NCBI RefSeq assembly: GCF_900116365.1 | Contig: NZ_FPAG01000002.1 | Coordinates: 62,001 to 126,000, forward strand | Direction: 5' to 3' | Source: Zhouia amylolytica | GTDB taxonomy: Bacteria; Bacteroidota; Bacteroidia; Flavobacteriales; Flavobacteriaceae | Length of the DNA: 64,000 nt | Part shown: piece by piece, positions 25,167 to 33,624 of the stretch | Numbering within the stretch: position 1 is the first letter of the stretch | Layout: each line of letters starts with the position of its first letter | The notes under the pieces: generated by a model | Seen by the model: the letters and a program-made list of their open reading frames with translations, nothing else | The model's database searches: none | What the model was told of the DNA's origin: nothing | Program-made: the position numbers and the translations under genes

Positions 25167-25821
25167 ATAAAATGTTATTGAGTGGATTAAGAAAAATAAG
25201 TAAAAAGATAACACCAAACGCCAATTCGTATACTTCCCATTTTCTGCTCGCAGGAATCAAAGTAACTAAAATAGTACTGCTTATAAAAGCGATCGTGTGA
25301 TGCCATTTTACAACAGGAACCGCGAATTTTTTAGTGATGTTTTTCACCCATTCTTTTTTACGATATAAAAAAGGAACGATCAATAAGTAAGTTACCATAG
25401 CAAGCATTAGTAGCTGGCTGAACACAATTTTATTAACTTTTTTACCACTTACTACGAGATTGTGTAGATTGGTTTCTTTTTGAGCGTTATTTTCAAGGAA
25501 AAAATCACTGGATTCAATTCCAAAGATTCTTTGACCCCAAGAGACTTCCTCACCTGCGCCAAAGAAGAACAATATGGCAAAAAATAATACTCCTATTTTC
25601 CATAAAGCTGGTTTTGATCCACCTAATAGAAAGAGTCTATAGAGACATAAAATACTTATGGATAAAAGCATGAATGCTGTTCCATACTCTACGGCCCCGT
25701 CTTCCACGGCAAAATTGTTATTAAAATAATCTGGATTGGTAAAGCCAAAATAAAGTGAAAGGATAAATACGAAAATCAAGAATAAATATCCAATTTTATC
25801 GGTTCTTGTAAGTTGATTCAT
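25153..25821 (-). CDS. conserved membrane protein of unknown function
   Basis: A 222-residue protein with six or seven predicted helices. A cytoplasmic or periplasmic loop has the striking conserved block FGAGEEVSWGQRIFGIES, followed by FFLENNAQKETNLHNL; this Glu-Glu/Trp-Gly-Gln/Asn-Gln/His-Asn set looks like a catalytic or metal-binding site, and I recall it in widespread uncharacterised bacterial membrane proteins. It is the last gene of the GT2-LAB_N-GT39 operon, 43 bp after the GT39 gene, and overlaps the convergent PAP2 gene by 14 bp. A role in envelope glycan transfer is plausible by position only. Confidence 0.85.
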   Translation of the reverse strand: MNQLTRTDKIGYLFLIFVFILSLYFGFTNPDYFNNNFAVEDGAVEYGTAFMLLSISILCLYRLFLLGGSKPALWKIGVLFFAILFFFGAGEEVSWGQRIFGIESSDFFLENNAQKETNLHNLVVSGKKVNKIVFSQLLMLAMVTYLLIVPFLYRKKEWVKNITKKFAVPVVKWHHTIAFISSTILVTLIPASRKWEVYELAFGVIFLLIFLNPLNNILFKRS

Positions 25822-25864
25822 TTTATGTGTGTTATTGAGGGGTTAAAGCTAATAATAATTTTAA

Positions 25865-27526
25865 TTATAAACTATTACCCGAAGTTTTAGCAGTTAGAAT
25901 ATAATAGTTGGCAACAAGCCTACTCTTATGTTTCTTTTGATCGGGAGAGGCCGTATAATTTACGTCATATGTATCTATGAGTTTAACATCAAAAAATTCG
26001 GAGAAATGATCTTTAAATAAGTCCTCTTTTTTAAGGGTGACCAATACACCGAAGTTATTTTTTGTAGGGGTATTAATCATTCCATTAACGTCAAGTCTGG
26101 GTACCTCTCTTCCATAAAGCCATACCATTTCCGGGGCAAGTTCTCCAAAGGAATAGATGTTTAAGTTCTGATAGTTTGAAGAGGCAGCAAGGGTATCTAC
26201 ATTTTTAAATGAAGTATTGGTATTAAAGACTTTTGAGATTGGAAAACCAAAAGTCATTATGGTCATGATAAAACCAATGGTTAAAAGGAAAACATTGCTG
26301 ATGTTTTTTTGTTTTAACCCTTTTAAGATAAACAAACCTATGGTGAAGAGCAGGACTGATGTGGTAATAAAATATAGCCACATTGACCCTTCTAATTTGT
26401 CATTGAAAAGTACATATCCCCCGATTGGGAAAGCCAATCCGATAAGGGCTATTAATCCAAAATTGAAATAAACAGGATAGGTTTCTTTTTTGTTTTTTAA
26501 CTCTTTAAAGTGATTGATTAAGTATTCGATGTAAAAGGCCGTATTCATTGCCATAGGAATAAGAACCGGGAGTAAATATCTCGACTTTTTTTCCGGAATC
26601 ATTGATAAGAGTATAACAGCGCTTATGGTCCACCAGAAGCTAAGTTTATATGCTTTGGGGTTGCTTACTTTGTTTTTCAAGTAAGGATATAATAATGCTA
26701 TAAACGAGGGGATTGTCCAAATTCCACTTTGGGTAAAGAAGCTCCAATAATAATAGAATGGTCTTACATTGTAACTACTCCAATTAGCAGTTTCTTCTGT
26801 AGTAATGGCTAAAAATGCTTCAGGATCTGCTAAACGAACATAAATAAACCAGGAAGCTCCCAATCCTAGCCCGATGAGCAGGAAAACCATTATGGGACCT
26901 ATTTTATTTTTAATTCCGGTAAATTTGTATGCAATGCCATAGGCAATTATAAATGGCAACCATAAAGCATAAGGAGAAACCGGTCCCTTACTTAAAAAGG
27001 AAGCTCCGAAAAAAAGACTTGCCAGAACTGTATGAATCCAGACTTTATTTTTTTGCTGAAATAGCAGGAAAAGATAATAGATAGCTGCGATCATGAATCC
27101 GTGGGTAAAAATATCCCATTGCCCGTTTCTACCTGAAAAAATAATATAAAAAGAAGATGCTAAGATTAAGCTGGTAATAAAGCTTAATCTTTTATTATTA
27201 TGAATCTTTATGCCTAGTTCGTAACACATCCAGATTAAGAAAGTAACTATCAGGGCAGCAGGTAATCTTAAGCCAAATAAGCTTTTCATTCCAAAAATAC
27301 TCCCTGTTATAGCTGTTAACCATGTAGGCAAGGGTGGCTTTTCATAGCGTGGTAAGCCATTCATGGTTGTTAAAAGCCATTCATTATTATTAATGATTTC
27401 ACGAGCTGTAATAAAATTTCTCGCTTCCATGATATTGATATACAAAGTTCCCAAATGAGAAAAGAATATGGAAGCACATACTAACAGGATTAGTATGGGG
27501 TAGTTATTTTTCAGTGCGTTGAGCAT
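25865..27526 (-). CDS. ArnT/PMT-like membrane glycosyltransferase (GT39/GT83 type)
   Basis: A 553-residue polytopic inner-membrane GT-C enzyme with about twelve helices. The first periplasmic loop has NIMEARNFITAREI, whose acidic residue is the catalytic base in ArnT/PMT enzymes, and LPRYEKPPLPTWLTAI matches the ArnT YEKPPL motif. These enzymes take a sugar from undecaprenyl phosphate and add it to lipid A or another periplasmic acceptor. It overlaps the LAB_N gene upstream by 23 bp, so translation is coupled. The acceptor is not known; lipid A is the leading candidate because of the LAB_N neighbour. Confidence 0.9.
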   Translation of the reverse strand: MLNALKNNYPILILLVCASIFFSHLGTLYINIMEARNFITAREIINNNEWLLTTMNGLPRYEKPPLPTWLTAITGSIFGMKSLFGLRLPAALIVTFLIWMCYELGIKIHNNKRLSFITSLILASSFYIIFSGRNGQWDIFTHGFMIAAIYYLFLLFQQKNKVWIHTVLASLFFGASFLSKGPVSPYALWLPFIIAYGIAYKFTGIKNKIGPIMVFLLIGLGLGASWFIYVRLADPEAFLAITTEETANWSSYNVRPFYYYWSFFTQSGIWTIPSFIALLYPYLKNKVSNPKAYKLSFWWTISAVILLSMIPEKKSRYLLPVLIPMAMNTAFYIEYLINHFKELKNKKETYPVYFNFGLIALIGLAFPIGGYVLFNDKLEGSMWLYFITTSVLLFTIGLFILKGLKQKNISNVFLLTIGFIMTIMTFGFPISKVFNTNTSFKNVDTLAASSNYQNLNIYSFGELAPEMVWLYGREVPRLDVNGMINTPTKNNFGVLVTLKKEDLFKDHFSEFFDVKLIDTYDVNYTASPDQKKHKSRLVANYYILTAKTSGNSL

Positions 27527-28142
27527 TTTCTTTTTTTAAGATAAATAAGTTTCTAGTATAAATAAATGTTCCTGCCAGGTGTCCTACTAAGAGAACGGGG
27601 TCTTTCCTTAAAACAGCATAAATTAATATGAGTATGGCACCTGCTAAGCTTAGTATCCAGAATCCTTTCGGTAGGGTTGATTCTTTACGTCTTTCACTAT
27701 AAATCCATTGATATATAAATCTAAACATAAATACAATTTGGGCAACACTTCCTAATGTTAATAGCCACAAGGGGATGTCATCATTCTTAAAGAAATCATT
27801 AAGGTCATAAGCATTATTGTTATAACCGTAGATGACAATAATTAATGGGAAAAACCATAAAAAAATACGAAATAGTCTAGGGAATTTTGTCCATTCTCCC
27901 TGAAGTTGCATATTTCGGATGTAAATAAAGTAGGTAAGAACCTGTCCTAAAATAATTGCAAAATCGTCTCTTAACCATCCATAGACAAAAAGTAGGAAAG
28001 AGGCGAGTAGACTTAATTGCCAAAATAATCTTGGCGTTAGAATTTTTTGATGTTTTTCGGATAAGATCCATTGTAAAATCATTCTCCCGGAAAACAGCAT
28101 TTGGGCGACAAAGCCTATGGAGTATATAATCCAGTCTTCCAT
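27504..28142 (-). CDS. lipid A biosynthesis N-terminal (LAB_N) domain protein, internally duplicated
   Basis: A 212-residue membrane protein built of two LAB_N units of three helices each. Repeat 1 (about 9-81) reads GFVAQMLFSGRMILQWILSE with FWQLSLLASFLLFVYGWLRDD and TYFIYIRNMQL; repeat 2 (about 131-203) reads GSVAQIVFMFRFIYQWIYSE with FWILSLAGAILILIYAVLRKD and TFIYTRNLFIL. LAB_N occurs beside lipid A glycosyltransferases and has been thought to act as a small-multidrug-like flippase or partner. It overlaps the GT39 gene by 23 bp and the GT2 gene by 1 bp. The duplication suggests a pseudo-dimeric flippase. Confidence 0.92.
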   Translation of the reverse strand: MEDWIIYSIGFVAQMLFSGRMILQWILSEKHQKILTPRLFWQLSLLASFLLFVYGWLRDDFAIILGQVLTYFIYIRNMQLQGEWTKFPRLFRIFLWFFPLIIVIYGYNNNAYDLNDFFKNDDIPLWLLTLGSVAQIVFMFRFIYQWIYSERRKESTLPKGFWILSLAGAILILIYAVLRKDPVLLVGHLAGTFIYTRNLFILKKENAQRTEK

Positions 28143-28855
28143 TAACCTCGTTTAGCAACGCTATAATTAATGTATTTTTTCTTCATCCACAGATAAGCGA
28201 AACAATCCATCAGTGGTCCTAGAAGACGATTCCATAAACCAAATTTGGCAGTGCCGGCCATTCTTGGGAAGTGTCTCACAGGAACTTGTTTGATTTTTCC
28301 ATTTTGAAGTAAAATCATAGCAGGTAAAAATCTATGAAGTCCCTTAAACATAGGGATACGCTTAGCATAATCCGTTTTGATTACTTTTAACGGGCAACCG
28401 GTATCATCCATTCCATCGTGTGTGAATGCACGTCTGATGCTATTTGCAATGGTTGAAGACATATTTTTAACGAAGGAATCTTTTCTATCGGCTCTTACTC
28501 CTGTGACTAAATCAAATTCTTCGATTTCTTCTAACAGCAAATTAAAATCGTCAGGAGCTGTTTGAAGGTCAGAATCAATATAGCCCACCAATTCGGTGTC
28601 CGCAAAGTCAAACCCTGCCTTGATTGCAGCACTCAGACCTCTATTTTCTTCAAATAGTAAATAAGAGAAATCGGGACTGCGTTGACAAATTAGTTCTATT
28701 AATTTTTGGCTATTGTCTTTGGAGCCGTCGTTAACAAAAAGAACCTTGGTCTTTTTGGTTGACTTGGCTATATAATCGGAAAGTTCTTTTTCTACTCGTT
28801 CCAGGTTTTCTTCTTCGTTATAAACCGGGACAATGATAGTAAATTCGTAACTCAT
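28142..28855 (-). CDS. GT2 glycosyltransferase, polyprenyl-phosphate sugar synthase type
   Basis: A 237-residue enzyme resembling dolichol-phosphate mannosyltransferase (DPM1) and ArnC/FlmF. IIVPVYNEEENLERVEKEL at the N-terminus and GYIDSDLQTAPDDFNLL (about 92-108, DxD motif) are diagnostic, with DDTGCPLKVIK near 152-162 and RHFPRMAGTAKFG near 204-216. There is no C-terminal membrane pair, unlike ArnC. It likely makes an undecaprenyl-phosphate hexose or amino-sugar donor in the cytoplasm, which the LAB_N protein may flip for the GT39 enzyme. First gene of the operon, with promoter box 28876-28883. Confidence 0.92.
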   Translation of the reverse strand: MSYEFTIIVPVYNEEENLERVEKELSDYIAKSTKKTKVLFVNDGSKDNSQKLIELICQRSPDFSYLLFEENRGLSAAIKAGFDFADTELVGYIDSDLQTAPDDFNLLLEEIEEFDLVTGVRADRKDSFVKNMSSTIANSIRRAFTHDGMDDTGCPLKVIKTDYAKRIPMFKGLHRFLPAMILLQNGKIKQVPVRHFPRMAGTAKFGLWNRLLGPLMDCFAYLWMKKKYINYSVAKRG

Positions 28856-28875
28856 TAATTTGTTGCATTAATATG

Positions 28876-28883
28876 CAAATGTA
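28876..28883 (-). promoter_or_regulatory. promoter -7 box for the GT2-LAB_N-GT39 operon
   Basis: Minus-strand TACATTTG, 20 bp before the GT2 ATG at 28855. Confidence 0.6.
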
Positions 28884-28909
28884 TCATTTTTCGGGAAGGT
28901 AGGCACATC

Positions 28910-29995
28910 TTACTCTTGAATATATATTTTGAATAAGTATTCTGCGGCAGCGAATGGAGAAACTTTGTTGTTTTCCAATAAATCTAATTGGTTTTTAAGA
29001 CGCTCTTTAATTGTCGGGTGGTTATAAAAACTTGATTTCAGGCGTTCATTAATTGTTTGAAGTAGCCATTGTTTGTTTTGTTGTGCTCTTTTCCTGTTGA
29101 AAGAATCGTTACTTTGTGAATGATTGATAAACTTTACTATCAATTGCCAAGTCTTTTCGATACCTTTATTTTCAATGGCAGAAGCTGTAAGTACTTTGGG
29201 GATCCACCCATTTTCTTTTGGGGGGTATAGGTGAAGTGCTCTTGTAAACTCAATTTTGGCTTGTTTTGCCCTGCCGATATTATCTCCATCAGCTTTATTA
29301 ATCAGTATGGCATCGGCCATTTCCATTATACCTCGTTTTATTCCCTGTAATTCATCGCCTGCGCCTGCAAGTTTTAAAAGCAAGAAGAAGTCTACCATAC
29401 TATGTACAGCCGTTTCGCTTTGCCCAACTCCTACAGTTTCAATGATGATAGTGTCAAAACCGCATGCCTCACAAAGAATAATTGTTTCTCTTGTTTTACG
29501 AGCAACCCCTCCAAGAGAATCTCCAGATGGAGAAGGACGTATGAAAGCATTTTCGTTTTTAACCAGTTCTTCCATCCGTGTCTTATCACCCAGAATACTA
29601 CCTTTTGAAATTGAACTACTAGGGTCTACTGCCAAGACAGCCACTTTTTTGCCTTTGGTAGTGAGGTAAGAACCAAAACTTTCGATAAAAGTACTTTTAC
29701 CTACCCCAGGAACACCAGTTATTCCTAGCCTTACAGAGTTGTTAGCGTAGGGCAAACATGCTTCAATAATTTTGTTCGCTTTTTGAGTGTGATCGGGATT
29801 GGTGCTTTCGATTAATGTAATTGCCCTACTTAAGGCAACTTTATCACCGCTAATAATAGCAGCCGAAAGTTCTTCAGGTGTAGGTTGTTTTTTTCTTTTA
29901 TGTTTCAGTTTAGAAATGGAATTATCACTGATGTTTTCAGGGTTAGAAACACCTTCTTTTTCTGATAATGCCGATTTCTTCTTTGGTTTTGTCAT
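28910..29995 (-). CDS. meaB: methylmalonyl-CoA mutase-associated GTPase MeaB
   Basis: P-loop GTPase chaperone (also called ArgK) that gates delivery of adenosylcobalamin to methylmalonyl-CoA mutase and protects it from inactivation. 361 residues. The G1 loop is GVPGVGKST (about 99-107), followed by AVDPSSSISKGSILGDKTRM with the switch residues, then VGVGQSE and the NKAD base-specificity motif (ILINKADGDN). An unusual basic, lysine-rich N-terminal extension of about 40 residues precedes the core. It overlaps galM by 4 bp (ATGA). The mutase genes are not in the window; the cobalamin adenosyltransferase at 41.5 kb fits the same pathway. Confidence 0.95.
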   Translation of the reverse strand: MTKPKKKSALSEKEGVSNPENISDNSISKLKHKRKKQPTPEELSAAIISGDKVALSRAITLIESTNPDHTQKANKIIEACLPYANNSVRLGITGVPGVGKSTFIESFGSYLTTKGKKVAVLAVDPSSSISKGSILGDKTRMEELVKNENAFIRPSPSGDSLGGVARKTRETIILCEACGFDTIIIETVGVGQSETAVHSMVDFFLLLKLAGAGDELQGIKRGIMEMADAILINKADGDNIGRAKQAKIEFTRALHLYPPKENGWIPKVLTASAIENKGIEKTWQLIVKFINHSQSNDSFNRKRAQQNKQWLLQTINERLKSSFYNHPTIKERLKNQLDLLENNKVSPFAAAEYLFKIYIQE

Positions 29996-30960
29996 GATCT
30001 AATATCAAACTCAAAGATACTATGATTCGTATACTTTTCACCTTTTTTTAATAAAGTTGAAGGAAATTCAGGTTGATTTGGTGCATCTGGATACCCTTGG
30101 GCTTCAAAGCATATAGACGAGAATTCTGAAAATGAATTGTTATAATTGCCTGCAGGAAGATTTTGAGGTGTATAAATAACAATAGCAGGTTGGTTCGTTT
30201 TAACCTTCATTTCAATTCCTGTCGATTCAGAATAGAGTGTTGCCACAGGTTCTGGATTGTTAATAAGAAAACAATTGTCAACCCCTTTAAAATCCTTTTT
30301 ATCCATCAATTTTTCTTCTTTGGAAAAATCGTAAGGAGTTCCAGTTGTATTTAAAATGTTACCAGAAGGTAACTTATCGGGTGTAAATTCAAGAAATTGA
30401 TTGGTATTTACCTTTAGGCAATGATTGCGCACTGAGCCTTTTCCATTCAGGTTGTAATAATTATGGTTGGTAAGATTGAGGTGTGTGGTTTTGTCGGTTT
30501 CAGCTTCATAAAAAATAATAAAAGACTTTCCATTTAATTTATAGGTAACAGAAACTTTTAAATTACCAGGGTAACCTTCTTCACCATCCTTACTGTAATA
30601 GGTATATTTGATAAAGGGATTTTCGCCGTTTTTTATTTCTTCAACCTCCCAGTTTTTTGCTGAAAAGCCTTCTTTACCACCATGTAAGTGAACACCTTCC
30701 TCGTGGTACAATGGATAATAATCGCCATTAATAGTGAATCCCTTTTTAAGTCTACCGGCATATCTTCCAATACTATTACCAATAAACGCGGGGTTGTTTA
30801 AATAATCGTCTGGATTTTTGAATCCTAAAACGACATTTATTTCTTGATTATTTACGTCTTTAAAAAAAAGTTTTTGAACTGAAGCACCATGGTTAATCGT
30901 TACTAATTTCAGGTGCTCGTTGGCGATTGTATGTTGTTGTATCAAATTAAAAAATTTCAT
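29992..30960 (-). CDS. galM: aldose 1-epimerase
   Basis: Interconverts alpha and beta anomers of glucose or galactose before phosphorylation. 322 residues, a large beta-sandwich (galactose mutarotase fold). Catalytic residues are visible in THLNLTNHNYYNLNG (general-acid histidine near residue 170) and SICFEAQGYPDAPN (general-base glutamate near residue 293). The start at 30960 (MKFFNLI) is preferred over an in-frame codon at 30993. It overlaps meaB by 4 bp and is the first gene of a two-gene unit; functional connection to MeaB is not evident. No sugar-kinase gene is adjacent. Confidence 0.92.
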   Translation of the reverse strand: MKFFNLIQQHTIANEHLKLVTINHGASVQKLFFKDVNNQEINVVLGFKNPDDYLNNPAFIGNSIGRYAGRLKKGFTINGDYYPLYHEEGVHLHGGKEGFSAKNWEVEEIKNGENPFIKYTYYSKDGEEGYPGNLKVSVTYKLNGKSFIIFYEAETDKTTHLNLTNHNYYNLNGKGSVRNHCLKVNTNQFLEFTPDKLPSGNILNTTGTPYDFSKEEKLMDKKDFKGVDNCFLINNPEPVATLYSESTGIEMKVKTNQPAIVIYTPQNLPAGNYNNSFSEFSSICFEAQGYPDAPNQPEFPSTLLKKGEKYTNHSIFEFDIRS

Positions 30961-31060
30961 CGAAATTAAAAAAATATTATCTTTTTGCAACACTGGTAGG
31001 TTTTACTCGTCTTTAAGATGAACAACAATTGTAACCAAAACCAAACCGAAACAAGCCGGC

Positions 31061-31603
31061 ATGTTTCAAATTGATCTCGTTGAGAAATGTAAAAAGAACG
31101 ACAGGAAAGCACAGATGCAGCTTTACAAGCAGTATTGTGATGCCATGTTCTGTGTGTCGATGCGATATTTAAAAAACGTAGATGACGCACAAGATGTTAC
31201 GCAGGAAGCTTTTATACGTGCTTTTCAAAAAATTGACCAATTTAAAGCTGAAGTAACCTTTGGTGCATGGTTGAAAAAGATCGTAGTAAATAAATGTATT
31301 GATTTTTTGAAACGTAAGCACCAGTATTATTTAGCGCTTGATGAAAACATATTAAATGTCGTAGATGAAAATGATTGGAAAGTGGATGACCAGGTGAGTA
31401 TAGAGGAGGTTAAATCGGCCATTGAAAATTTGCCTGAAAAATACAAATATGTTGTTATGCTTTATTTGATTGAGGGGTATGATCATGCAGAAATTTCAGA
31501 AATTCTTGACATCACCCAAACAGCATCACGAACACAATTATTGAGAGGTAAAAATCAATTAAGAGAATTGTTAAAAGACAAACGTTATGGCACAAGATCT
31601 TAG
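31061..31603 (+). CDS. ECF-family RNA polymerase sigma factor
   Basis: A 180-residue group 4 sigma factor. Region 2 is seen in FCVSMRYLKNVDDAQDVTQEAFIRAFQKIDQFK (about 30-62) and contacts the -10 element. Region 4 with a helix-turn-helix follows: LPEKYKYVVMLYLIEGYDHAEISEILDITQTASRTQLLRGK (about 127-167). There is no signal peptide. The downstream gene overlaps by 17 bp and encodes a single-pass membrane protein, the probable anti-sigma factor. It therefore forms a signalling module with the next two genes. The promoter that it recognises was not identified. Confidence 0.94.
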   Translation: MFQIDLVEKCKKNDRKAQMQLYKQYCDAMFCVSMRYLKNVDDAQDVTQEAFIRAFQKIDQFKAEVTFGAWLKKIVVNKCIDFLKRKHQYYLALDENILNVVDENDWKVDDQVSIEEVKSAIENLPEKYKYVVMLYLIEGYDHAEISEILDITQTASRTQLLRGKNQLRELLKDKRYGTRS

Positions 31604-32171
31604 AGATTTATTCAAAAACAACGAAAGCTTTAAACCTCATAAAATGCCGGAAAATCATGAAAAGCGTTTTATGGGGATGCTTGATGAGCAATTGCCAAAG
31701 AAGAAGCGAAATAGTACTTATTTGTTTTTAAAAATTGCAGCATCATTGCTATTGCTTTTAAGTTTAGGGACTATTTTTTATGATTCGTCAGATACTGTAG
31801 CGTCTCAGGTGGTTGATGTTCCTGAAAAGTCGGATAATACGAATGACAAAATTACTTTGGGTGATATATCTCCAGATCTAAAAAAGATAGAAAACTATTA
31901 TATAGCCAATATTAATGTCGAGTTGGCAGAGGTTGAAATCACCGAGGAGAACCAGCAATTGTTTGATGGTTATATGAATCGATTAGAGGAGTTGAATTCG
32001 GAATATCAAAAACTTACAGAAGAGCTCAATGAAGTTGGGCCAAACGAACAGACAGTGTCTGCGTTAATAGATAATTTACAATTAAGGTTACAATTGTTGT
32101 ATCGATTGAAGGATAAATTAGAAGAACTTAAACAAGCTAAAAATGAAAAGTTTAATGACCAACAAGTGTAA
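31587..32171 (+). CDS. putative membrane anti-sigma factor
   Basis: A 194-residue protein: a cytoplasmic N-terminal segment of about 45 residues (MAQDLRDLFKNNESFKPHKM), one transmembrane helix (YLFLKIAASLLLLLSLGTIF, about 45-64), and a periplasmic part rich in acidic helices (EENQQLFDGYMNRLEELNSEYQ) predicted to be coiled coil. It lacks the zinc-binding HxxxCxxC motif of ZAS anti-sigma factors. Assignment rests on the 17-bp overlap with the sigma gene and the topology. It overlaps the following gene by 29 bp, so all three are translationally coupled. Confidence 0.78.
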   Translation: MAQDLRDLFKNNESFKPHKMPENHEKRFMGMLDEQLPKKKRNSTYLFLKIAASLLLLLSLGTIFYDSSDTVASQVVDVPEKSDNTNDKITLGDISPDLKKIENYYIANINVELAEVEITEENQQLFDGYMNRLEELNSEYQKLTEELNEVGPNEQTVSALIDNLQLRLQLLYRLKDKLEELKQAKNEKFNDQQV

Positions 32172-33624
32172 ATTTTTTCTAGCTGCTTTTACTTTAACAG
32201 CATTCGTTACGTATTCACAAAAGCAGGCTAAAGATTTCAAAGAAAGCTTTAATGTTAATCCAGAAGTGTCCATTAACATTAACACCAGTTATACTGATGT
32301 TGAATTTGAAACCTGGGACAAAAATACTGTAGAGGTAATTGGTACCATAGAGGTCGAAGGAGTTTCGAAAGAAGAGGCAGATAAAATATTTAAAAACTGG
32401 AGTTTTGAGGCTAAAGGAAATAGTAGCGAGATTACGATTTCTACCCAGCCGGCTATTCATTTTGCATCTGGTAATGTTATGGTTTTTAGTGATGATCAGG
32501 AGTTTGAATTTAGAATTCCGGAATTACCAGAAATGCCTGAGATGCCTGAGATGCCGGAAGTACAGGCTTTTTCTTTCAGAATGCCCGCAATGCCTCCGAT
32601 GCCGCCTATGCCAATGAATATGAGTGATTTGGAGTTTGATTATGAAGCATATAAAAAAGATGGGGATAAGTATTTGAAAGCCTGGAAAAAAGAGTTTAAT
32701 AAGAACTTTGATGAGGATTTTAAGGAAAACCTAGAGGCCTGGAAAGAGGATATGAAACGTTACCAGGAGGATAGGGAAAAGATGAAGGTGGATAGAGAGA
32801 AGATGCAAGAGGAAATTGAAAAACATCGTCATGAAATCGCAAAAGTTCGCGAAGAGGCGAGAAAGGAAATTGTGATTCGCAGGAAAGAGATAGCAAAGGA
32901 AAGGTCTGAAGCTGAAAAAGCGCGTAGGGAAGCCATCATAGAATGGGAAGGGACAAGAGTACGTTCAAACGGTGATGCGAATACTTATTTTATCAGATCC
33001 AAAGGCGGTAACGAGAATTTGAAAGTGAAAAAAACGATCAAGATCAAAATGCCTAAAGGGGCTAAGCTTAAAATGAATGTAAGGCATGGTGAAGTAAAAA
33101 TAGCTGACGCCACAAAGAATATAAATGCAACCTTGTCTCATACAAGGTTGCATGCCTACCAGGTAGATGGTGAGCAGACGTTTATTAAAGCGTCGTATTC
33201 TCCAATTGTAGTTGATCACTGGAATTACGGAGAGCTTAATTTAAACTATGTGAAAAATGTAGATTTGAAAAATGTTAAGAGTGTAAAGCTTTCTTCAAAA
33301 TCATCGGATGTCGTTATAGGAACTATCTCCAAAGATGCGATTATCAATGGAAGTTTTGGAGATCTTTTGATAGCCAATGTCAATCCAAGTTTTAAAAATC
33401 TTTCAATTATTCTGGATAATTCAGATGCCATTGTCAATTTACCTAAAACCGCGTTTGATTTTTATTGTAATGCTACAGATTCCAGTATTGTTTACCCTAA
33501 GGATATGGTCCTGGATGTTTCTAATAACTATAACTCCAAGATGGTAAAAGGTTACCGTGCTAAAAAGAACGGATATAAAACAGTAAATATAGTTGCTACC
33601 TATAGTGATATAGAGGTACAGTAA
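32143..33624 (+). CDS. secreted protein with PEM/MPP repeats, coiled coil and beta-repeat C-terminus
   Basis: A 493-residue protein with a signal peptide (cleavage near residue 25 after TYS). Residues 40-120 have beta-strand character (VSININTSYTDVEFETWDK) reminiscent of DUF4097 adhesin-like strands; 128-139 is a run of PEM-type tripeptides; 147-158 repeats MPP/MPM; 165-268 is a long highly charged helix, probably coiled coil (KMQEEIEKHRHEIAKVREEA); 280-493 is a second DUF4097-like beta-repeat domain. It is the third gene of the ECF/anti-sigma operon, so it is a likely periplasmic sensor or effector. Start 32155 (MTNKCKFF) is an alternative. Confidence 0.8.
   Translation: MKSLMTNKCKFFLAAFTLTAFVTYSQKQAKDFKESFNVNPEVSININTSYTDVEFETWDKNTVEVIGTIEVEGVSKEEADKIFKNWSFEAKGNSSEITISTQPAIHFASGNVMVFSDDQEFEFRIPELPEMPEMPEMPEVQAFSFRMPAMPPMPPMPMNMSDLEFDYEAYKKDGDKYLKAWKKEFNKNFDEDFKENLEAWKEDMKRYQEDREKMKVDREKMQEEIEKHRHEIAKVREEARKEIVIRRKEIAKERSEAEKARREAIIEWEGTRVRSNGDANTYFIRSKGGNENLKVKKTIKIKMPKGAKLKMNVRHGEVKIADATKNINATLSHTRLHAYQVDGEQTFIKASYSPIVVDHWNYGELNLNYVKNVDLKNVKSVKLSSKSSDVVIGTISKDAIINGSFGDLLIANVNPSFKNLSIILDNSDAIVNLPKTAFDFYCNATDSSIVYPKDMVLDVSNNYNSKMVKGYRAKKNGYKTVNIVATYSDIEVQ

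Noticed and set aside
29256-29669. 137-codon open frame antisense to meaB
   Set aside because: meaB is certain on the other strand; the antisense product is low-complexity and has no family signature.
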